This document shows, one piece after another, positions 7,800 through 12,031 of a stretch of 12,031 nucleotides of DNA (its first letter is position 1; every line of letters starts with the position of its first letter). A model generated the notes under the pieces. That model saw only the letters and a program-made list of their open reading frames with translations, was not told the DNA's origin and made no database searches. Made by a program: the position numbers and the translations under genes. This stretch comes from Planctomycetota bacterium (GTDB taxonomy: Bacteria; Planctomycetota; Phycisphaerae; WQYP01), in NCBI GenBank assembly GCA_021795535.1, contig JAJYPG010000010.1:1-12031 (forward strand). Direction: 5' to 3'.

Positions 7800-8394
7800 C
7801 CACCGGAGCGGCGGGGTTGCCGCGCGGCGCAGGCGTTGCGTGCTGCGTGCCGTGAGAACCGTGCGAACCGTGCACACTGTGTGCTTTGGGGGCAAGAATA
7901 AGAATCATGCGTTTGCCTTCCAGCTTCGGTTCACGTTCCACCTTGGCAACAGCATCAAGTTCTATTTTAAAGTGTTCCAGAATTTGTCGGCCCAAATTCA
8001 CATGAGCCATTTCACGTCCACGAAACATCAGGTTGAACTGAACCTTGTGTCCCGCCTCCAGAAACTTTCGCGCCTTGTTCAACGTGGTTGTCTGGTCGTG
8101 GGCGTCTATTTTAACGCTTTTAATGCGCAGTTCCTTGAGTTGCTGAACATGCGCTCCCGCGTGCGATTTCTGCTCTTTCTTCCTCTGTTTGTATTTCCAT
8201 TTGCCGTAATCCATAATGCGGCAAACCGGCGGGCGCTCCATCGGTGAAACTTCCACCAGATCAAGTCCGACCTCTCGCGAAAGGCGCAAAGCCTCCACGA
8301 TGGGGACTACGCCCACTTGCTCATTTACTTCATTGATTAACCGAACCGGAGAAATGCGAATCTGTTCGTTGCAACGTAAACCGTGCTGGCTAAT
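7780..8394 (-). CDS. infC: Translation initiation factor IF-3, AUU start, His/Gly-rich tail
   Basis: IF-3 binds the 30S subunit and enforces correct start-codon and initiator-tRNA selection. With an ATT start at 8394 the protein is 204 residues. The N-domain begins at CNEQIRI (8-14) and continues RLINEVNEQVGVV (18-30) and GLDLVEVSP (43-51). The IF-3 signature CRIMDYGKWKYKQ is at 58-70, followed by a basic linker and the C-domain (about 85-170) with FRGREMAH (124-131) and the terminal ILILAPK. ATT is chosen because GGAG sits eight bases upstream, it gives the family's usual short lead into the N-domain, and the alternative GTG at 8433 falls inside a leader hairpin. Residues 171-204 are an unusual extension rich in His, Gly, Ser, Pro and Ala. 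The usual downstream rpmI-rplT genes are not here; a membrane protein gene follows instead. Confidence 0.95.
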   Translation of the reverse strand: MSQHGLRCNEQIRISPVRLINEVNEQVGVVPIVEALRLSREVGLDLVEVSPMERPPVCRIMDYGKWKYKQRKKEQKSHAGAHVQQLKELRIKSVKIDAHDQTTTLNKARKFLEAGHKVQFNLMFRGREMAHVNLGRQILEHFKIELDAVAKVEREPKLEGKRMILILAPKAHSVHGSHGSHGTQHATPAPRGNPAAPVAQGSSA

Positions 8395-8402
8395 GGTATG
8401 CG

Positions 8403-8453
8403 CTCCGATAAAACATCCGGTTTCCGGCCACACGGCTCGCTTAAAAACCGGAT
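8403..8453 (-). promoter_or_regulatory. infC leader stem-loop and Shine-Dalgarno
   Basis: On the minus strand ATCCGGTTT (8453-8445) and AAACCGGAT (8423-8415) form a perfect 9-bp stem, extendable by two G-U pairs, with an inner GCC/GGC hairpin. GGAG (8406-8403) follows nine bases after the stem, then eight bases to the ATT start. The arrangement suits translational control of infC and sequesters the competing GTG at 8433. Confidence 0.55.
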
Positions 8454-8463
8454 TACAACCTTA

Positions 8464-8492
8464 CTTTTAACGCAGCAGGCCACGATAGTCAA
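8464..8492 (-). promoter_or_regulatory. Candidate infC promoter
   Basis: TTGACT (8492-8487) is separated by exactly 17 bases from TAAAAG (8469-8464) on the minus strand, matching sigma70 boxes at five and four of six positions. Transcription would begin near 8457, just ahead of the leader hairpin, giving a leader of about 63 bases before the ATT codon. Confidence 0.5.
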
Positions 8493-8643
8493 AGGATTTG
8501 CTGTTTCTCAAAAGAATTGATAGGCCCCGGCCACTGCTTTCCGCTGATTCTCAACCGCATTATCAGGCCCAGGTAACGAACAGTATTACGGCTTGCCTAC
8601 CCCACTTAAAAATCCATCAACAATCATGTAAGTGCTTTTAATA

Positions 8644-8793
8644 TAAACATTTGCGCGATTTATAAAAAAAAGAATTTTGCGACTTTTGGTCATCCGGGCC
8701 AACTGCGGTAAAATGCCGATGGAAACATTCCGCCCCGTTTGGCGTATAATCAGCGGAATGTTTTGTGCATGGCGTGCGTCATGCAAATGTTTA
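8644..8793. repeat. Nested inverted repeats of an AAACATT element around the BI-1 promoter
   Basis: The outer arms TAAACATTTGC (8644-8654) and GCAAATGTTTA (8783-8793) are perfect 11-bp inverses. The inner arms AAACATTCCGC (8723-8733) and GCGGAATGTTT (8753-8763) are also perfect 11-bp inverses, separated by 19 bases. All four share AAACATT. The inner pair brackets the TATAAT box. An A8 tract lies at 8664-8671. Confidence 0.7.
8722..8750 (+). promoter_or_regulatory. Candidate promoter of the BI-1 family gene
   Basis: A perfect TATAAT at 8745-8750 lies 17 bases after a weak -35-like GAAACA (8722-8727). The -35 overlaps the left arm of the inner inverted repeat, and the expected start point near 8757 falls in its right arm, so a dimeric regulator bound there could block or control initiation. 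The leader to the ATG at 8864 would be about 105 bases. Confidence 0.5.
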
Positions 8794-8837
8794 GCGACTA
8801 GCGAGGTTCGCTTCGCACATCTGGCGAATCAATCGCC
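8766..8837 (+). other. Structured 5' leader of the BI-1 gene: three small hairpins
   Basis: Three consecutive stems occur in the predicted leader: TGCATG/CATGCA (8766-8771 with 8780-8785, 8-base loop), AGCGA/TCGCT (8800-8804 with 8808-8812, 3-base loop) and GGCGA/TCGCC (8823-8827 with 8833-8837, 5-base loop). No known riboswitch class is recognised. The ribosome-binding site GGAG (8850-8853) lies downstream, outside the stems. Confidence 0.35.
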
Positions 8838-8863
8838 ACTGTAAAATCCGGAGTTATGGTTTT

Positions 8864-9589
8864 ATGAGTCAGTTTTTTAATCAGCAACAGCCCGGCTACA
8901 ACGACACCCTCGTTCCGCAAAGCCGTGATGACGCCTTGGAACAGAGCCGTTTCATTACCCGCGTTTTCGGATGGATGACCGTCGGCCTGGCGGTCACCGG
9001 ATTTATCGCTCTGCTTGTGGCACAGCGTCCGAAGCTGGTTATGGAAATTAACAACCTGTTTATTGTGGTTGCTTTGGTCCAGTTTGGCTTGATCATTGGC
9101 CTGCGGGCCGCAATCAATAAGATCAGCGCCGGGGTTGCCACACTGCTGTTTCTTCTGTTCAGTGCCAGCATGGGACTGACCCTTTCCATCATATTCATCG
9201 TCTTTACCCGCGCTTCAATTGAATCCACTTTCTTCATTTCCGCCAGCACGTTTGGTGCCATGGCGCTTTACGGATATTTCACCAAACGCGATCTAACCTC
9301 GCTTGGTCATATTGCGGGCATGGCTCTCATAGGACTCATTATTGCCATGATTGTCAGTATTTTTATACACAGCACCGGGTTGCAACTGGCCATTAACGCC
9401 ATTGGCGTTCTGGTCTTTGTTGTGCTGACCGCTTATGACACCCAAAAAATCAAGTACATGTATCTGGCCGGTGCTGACGGAACACAGGAAAATCACAAGG
9501 CGGCCATCGTTGGCGCTCTTCAACTGTACTTGGACTTTATCAACCTCTTCCTCTTTTTGCTGCAATTTTTTGGGAAACAGCGCGATTAA
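8864..9589 (+). CDS. Bax inhibitor-1/YccA (UPF0005, TMBIM-like) family membrane protein
   Basis: A 241-residue protein with a hydrophilic N-terminus (about 1-34) and seven membrane helices (about 35-54, 63-80, 89-113, 122-139, 151-169, 173-191, 217-235). Family hallmarks are FGAMALYGYFTKRDLTSLG (130-148), VLTAYDTQKIK (187-197) and LYLDFINLFLFLLQFFG (221-237). The conserved acidic pair that in the Bacillus YetJ structure forms the pH-sensitive diaspartyl calcium-leak site corresponds here to D192 and D224, both present. Bacterial members sit in the inner membrane and are linked to ion leak and to membrane-protein quality control with FtsH (YccA), but the physiological role in this organism is unknown. 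GGAG lies ten bases before the ATG. The gene stands alone, divergent from infC. Confidence 0.95.
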   Translation: MSQFFNQQQPGYNDTLVPQSRDDALEQSRFITRVFGWMTVGLAVTGFIALLVAQRPKLVMEINNLFIVVALVQFGLIIGLRAAINKISAGVATLLFLLFSASMGLTLSIIFIVFTRASIESTFFISASTFGAMALYGYFTKRDLTSLGHIAGMALIGLIIAMIVSIFIHSTGLQLAINAIGVLVFVVLTAYDTQKIKYMYLAGADGTQENHKAAIVGALQLYLDFINLFLFLLQFFGKQRD

Positions 9590-9749
9590 AGAAAAATGTG
9601 GGAGCTTTAACCCACCATTTGCGGTCGCTTCCGCACGTTTTCCTTGCGCGTCTCGATTCCCCGATCCCAAGGGGATAAGGACTCGCTCTCCCGTCAATAG
9701 CCTCTTTTTGCCGCGTCAAACAGAACGTTCAGATTGAACCGCACGGGAA
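9590..9749. other. Intergenic stretch after the BI-1 gene
   Basis: No gene is supported here. A 5-bp hairpin GTGGG/CCCAC (9598-9602 with 9611-9615) follows the BI-1 stop by nine bases but lacks a U-tract, so it is at best a weak terminator. A second short CCCC/GGGG pairing lies near 9659-9675. Confidence 0.4.
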
Positions 9750-9778
9750 TTGCCACACGCAAACAATTATACTATACT
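9750..9778 (+). promoter_or_regulatory. Promoter of the metal-sensor/ATPase operon
   Basis: TTGCCA (9750-9755) is followed after exactly 17 bases by TATACT (9773-9778), five of six matches in each box. The -10 lies inside the predicted repressor operator. Transcription should begin near 9785, about 38 bases before the ATG at 9823. Confidence 0.65.
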
Positions 9779-9789
9779 GGGGTATGGTA
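9770..9789 (+). promoter_or_regulatory. CsoR/RcnR-family operator (G-tract type)
   Basis: TACTATACTGGGGTATGGTA has the family's organisation: a short G-tract (GGGG, 9779-9782) flanked by AT-rich TAC/GTA inverted ends. It closely resembles operators I recall for B. subtilis copZA and, less closely, E. coli RcnR. It overlaps the -10 box and lies 33 bases upstream of the repressor start, so autorepression relieved by metal is the natural model. Confidence 0.7.
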
Positions 9790-9822
9790 TCTGTGCCGCC
9801 CCGGATTTTACAGGAGGGTATT

Positions 9823-10101
9823 ATGTCGCATCTTGTCACCAACAAAGCCAAACTCATCAGCCGGGTGAGAAAAATTCGCGGCCAGGTTGATGCCATTGAA
9901 AAGGCGCTGAATGCCGAACGCGAATGCAGTGCCATGCTGCAAATGATCTCCGCCTGCCGCGGTGCCATCAACGGACTTATGTCCGAAGTTATGGAGGGAC
10001 ATATTCAGAAACATGTGATTGATCCACGCCACAAACCCACTGCGGAACAATTGGCGGCCGCGGAAGAATTAATCAGCGTGCTCAAGAGCTACCTCCGTTA
10101 A
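9823..10101 (+). CDS. CsoR/RcnR-family metal-sensing repressor (Ni/Co-type ligand set)
   Basis: A 92-residue all-helical DUF156 repressor. The ATG at 9823 is chosen over an in-frame ATG at 9784 because a strong AGGAGG (9812-9817) precedes it and because the upstream ATG lies within the operator and near the start of transcription. The core is KLISRVRKIRGQVDAI (10-25), C35 in RECSAML, SACRGAINGLM (43-53) and EGHIQKHV (58-65). Candidate ligands are H3, C35, H60 and H64, the W-X-Y-Z set of RcnR and DmeR nickel/cobalt sensors; copper CsoR proteins have Cys at the fourth site and no His3. Metal binding would release the operator upstream. The ATPase gene follows after 23 bases, so the two form one operon. 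Family is certain; the metal is an inference from ligands. Confidence 0.92.
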   Translation: MSHLVTNKAKLISRVRKIRGQVDAIEKALNAERECSAMLQMISACRGAINGLMSEVMEGHIQKHVIDPRHKPTAEQLAAAEELISVLKSYLR

Positions 10102-10124
10102 TTTTAATTTTTGGGAGTTCCAAC

Positions 10125-12031
10125 ATGTCCGTTTCCGCACCGCCAAGGCAATCCGTAACACCGACAGCCCCGAAGAAGCCGACAAAGGCGGTGCCGCGGG
10201 ATTCCCACGACGTGGAAGACCATGAAAAAAAGTTTTCCATCTGGCAGCTCTGGCCCATCGCGCTGGTCGCGGCGGCAATTATTCCGACCTGGCTGCATGT
10301 ATGGGAACCCAGGCCAGGCTGGAGCATTATTGGCCTGTCGGCGGCCTTTATTGGCGGATGGCCTATTTTCCGGGAGGCTTTTTCCAATCTCATTCATCGC
10401 CGCATGACCATGGAACTCTCCATGACCATTGCGCTGGTCGCGGCCCTGGCCATTGGAGAAGTCGTCACAGCGCTGGTCATTCTGTTTTTTGTTCTAATGG
10501 CCGAAGAACTGGAAGGCCTTACCGTGGGGCGGGGTCGAAAAGCCATTCATAAGCTGGTGGAAATGCTGCCCCGTATTGCCCATGTGCGGCGTGACGGTTC
10601 TACCGTTGATATTTCCGCGGATACCCTTGCGCCCGGAGACCTGGTAATAATTAAACCAGGCGGCCATATTCCGGTTGACGGTGTGGTGATAAATGGCAAC
10701 TCCGCCGTTGATCAGGCCACCATCACCGGAGAATCCATGCCGGTGGAAAAACTTCCCGGTTCCACCGTTTATGCCGGAACAATCAACCAGTCCGGTTTAC
10801 TGGAAATACGCACCACCAGCATCGGACGCAGCACCGCCTTCGGAAAAATTATTGAGGCGGTGGAGCGGGCGGAGGGCCAACGGGCCGGGGTGCAAAAAAC
10901 CGCGGATCGCCTGGCCGGCTATCTGGTCTATTTCGCGCTGGCCTGCGCAGCCGTAACGCTTCTCCTGACACATAACATGGAATCCACCATATCGGTCATC
11001 ATCGTGGCCGGGGCATGTGGTGTGGCGGCTGGAACGCCGCTGGCCATTCTGGGCGCTATTGGTGCGGCAGCCCGTCAGGGAGCGATTATAAAGGGCGGCA
11101 TTCATCTTGAGTCGTTATGGCGAACGGACACGGTTGTTCTGGATAAAACCGGCACGCTTACCATGGGAAAGCCGGTTGTTGTCGGTCTTGAACCCGCACC
11201 GCCATTTTCCGAGCATGATCTGCTGACGGTGGCAGCCACCGCGGAAATGCGTTCCGAGCATCCCCTGGCACACGCCATTATGAACCAGGTTCAGCAACGC
11301 CAAATCAACGCGCCCGAACCCGATGCCTTTGCGTACACCCCCGGCAAAGGGATACTTTGCCGGCTTGGCGGAGAGGATATTCTCGCCGGTAGCCGAAAAT
11401 TGATGGAAGACCATGACATCCCATTGCCCGCGTTGCCCATGACCGACGATTCGCAAAGCCAGACCTATATAGCCCGTGCAGGACGCCTGATTGGTGTCAT
11501 TCAGATGGCCGATCCGGTTCGCCCACAGGCCGCCGCTGCGATAACTACACTGCATGAAATGGGTATACGCACGGTGCTGCTAACCGGCGATTCCACCGCA
11601 ATTGCCCGGCGCATTGGCGGTGAACTTGGCATGAATGAAGTTCATGGAGACTTGCTTCCCAGCGAAAAAGTCCGGCACATAAGCCTGCTAAAACAACAGG
11701 GCCGCCACCTGGCCATGGTGGGCGACGGCATCAATGATGCCCCCGCGCTGGTAGAGGCCCAGGTGGGTGTGGCCATGGGATCTGGAACCGATGTGGCTCG
11801 GGAAAGTGCCGATGTGGTTCTGCTGGGTAATGACCTTCTCAAGTTCACTCACACCATGCAGCTCGCCCGTCGCTGCCGAAATATCATTCGCTTTAATTTT
11901 GTCGGCACGCTGGGCGTGGATGGCATTGGTCTGGCTCTGGCGGCGGCGGGTTTCCTCAATCCGCTTCTTGCCGCCCTTATTCACGTTTCATCGGAAACAG
12001 GATTCATATTGAATTCCGCACGCCTGCTCAA
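10125..12031 (+). CDS. P1B-type heavy-metal P-type ATPase with altered CPC motif, C-terminus cut by window edge
   Basis: The open frame continues to the right edge (635 codons visible; probably only a short tail is missing). GGGAG lies seven bases before the ATG. There is no N-terminal HMA domain or CxxC; the first 36 residues are polar with two His. Helices at about 42-60 and 67-85 are the MA/MB pair, 97-128 the next two. TGES (201-204) marks the actuator domain, DKTGT (D340) the phosphorylation site, SEHPLA (377-382) the P1B nucleotide-domain signature, TGDS (487-490) and MVGDGINDAP (531-540) the hinge. In the helix that should hold Cys-Pro-Cys the sequence reads VAGACGVAAGTPLA; aligned on TPLA, CPC becomes G296-A297-C298. 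The last helix ends HVSSETGFILNSARLL. It exports (less likely imports) a transition metal, probably Ni or Co given the neighbouring sensor, but the metal is not established. Confidence 0.93.
   Translation, partial: MSVSAPPRQSVTPTAPKKPTKAVPRDSHDVEDHEKKFSIWQLWPIALVAAAIIPTWLHVWEPRPGWSIIGLSAAFIGGWPIFREAFSNLIHRRMTMELSMTIALVAALAIGEVVTALVILFFVLMAEELEGLTVGRGRKAIHKLVEMLPRIAHVRRDGSTVDISADTLAPGDLVIIKPGGHIPVDGVVINGNSAVDQATITGESMPVEKLPGSTVYAGTINQSGLLEIRTTSIGRSTAFGKIIEAVERAEGQRAGVQKTADRLAGYLVYFALACAAVTLLLTHNMESTISVIIVAGACGVAAGTPLAILGAIGAAARQGAIIKGGIHLESLWRTDTVVLDKTGTLTMGKPVVVGLEPAPPFSEHDLLTVAATAEMRSEHPLAHAIMNQVQQRQINAPEPDAFAYTPGKGILCRLGGEDILAGSRKLMEDHDIPLPALPMTDDSQSQTYIARAGRLIGVIQMADPVRPQAAAAITTLHEMGIRTVLLTGDSTAIARRIGGELGMNEVHGDLLPSEKVRHISLLKQQGRHLAMVGDGINDAPALVEAQVGVAMGSGTDVARESADVVLLGNDLLKFTHTMQLARRCRNIIRFNFVGTLGVDGIGLALAAAGFLNPLLAALIHVSSETGFILNSARLL

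Noticed and set aside
7635..7895. 86-residue minus-strand frame overlapping the infC C-terminus
   Set aside because: It overlaps infC out of frame, is rich in Arg and Thr, and has no motif or good ribosome-binding site.
8395..8433. GTG at 8433 as the infC start
   Set aside because: It lies inside the leader stem-loop, has no Shine-Dalgarno, and adds residues outside the IF-3 family; ATT at 8394 fits better.
8586..8786. 66-residue minus-strand frame in the infC/BI-1 intergenic region
   Set aside because: It covers the promoter and inverted repeats, lacks a convincing ribosome-binding site and resembles no family I know.
8780..8840. Possible tRNA or other structured RNA gene suggested by GCGA/TCGC pairings
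   Set aside because: There is no cloverleaf, anticodon arm or CCA end, and the pairings are explained as small leader hairpins.
9784..9822. Upstream ATG for the metal sensor
   Set aside because: It lies in the operator, at the expected transcription start, and the family starts with MSH behind the strong AGGAGG used at 9823.

Overview
The window reads as a chromosomal segment of a moderately GC-rich Gram-negative-type bacterium. Gene content and the look of the IF-3 and glycosyltransferase proteins suggest a Planctomycetes/Phycisphaerae or related PVC lineage, but this is a family-level impression and no rRNA or other strong marker is present. There are nine protein-coding genes, seven complete and two cut by the window ends. 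No tRNA, rRNA, insertion sequence or CRISPR array was seen.

Positions 1-6676 (minus strand) hold five tightly overlapping genes read from right to left. They encode an 846-residue protein joining a clan GH-A glycoside hydrolase-like domain to a family-2 glycosyltransferase with membrane segments, an MsbA-like ABC exporter, two left-handed beta-helix (hexapeptide) acyltransferases, and a CgeB-like glycosyltransferase that runs off the left edge. Every junction overlaps (1, 4, 4 and 8 bases), so the five are almost certainly one translationally coupled operon. The obvious reading is assembly, acylation and export of a glycolipid or extracellular glycan; the product is unknown. A candidate promoter lies at 6754-6781.

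Positions 6792-8394 (minus strand) carry a polytopic membrane protein of unknown function, whose true start is probably upstream of the first GTG, and infC (translation initiation factor IF-3). infC very probably starts at an AUU codon, behind a Shine-Dalgarno sequence and a stable leader hairpin, as in the known IF-3 autoregulation. The usual downstream partners rpmI and rplT are absent.

Positions 8395-8863 form a divergent intergenic region with the infC promoter on one side and, on the other, a TATAAT promoter for a Bax inhibitor-1/YccA family membrane protein (8864-9589). That promoter is bracketed by a perfect 11-bp inverted repeat, and a second, related 11-bp inverted repeat encloses the first.

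Positions 9750-12031 (plus strand) form a metal-resistance operon. It has a promoter overlapping a CsoR/RcnR-type G-tract operator, a CsoR/RcnR-family repressor with the His3-Cys35-His60-His64 ligand pattern of Ni/Co sensors, and a P1B-type metal ATPase cut by the right edge. The ATPase has Gly-Ala-Cys where the family normally has Cys-Pro-Cys.
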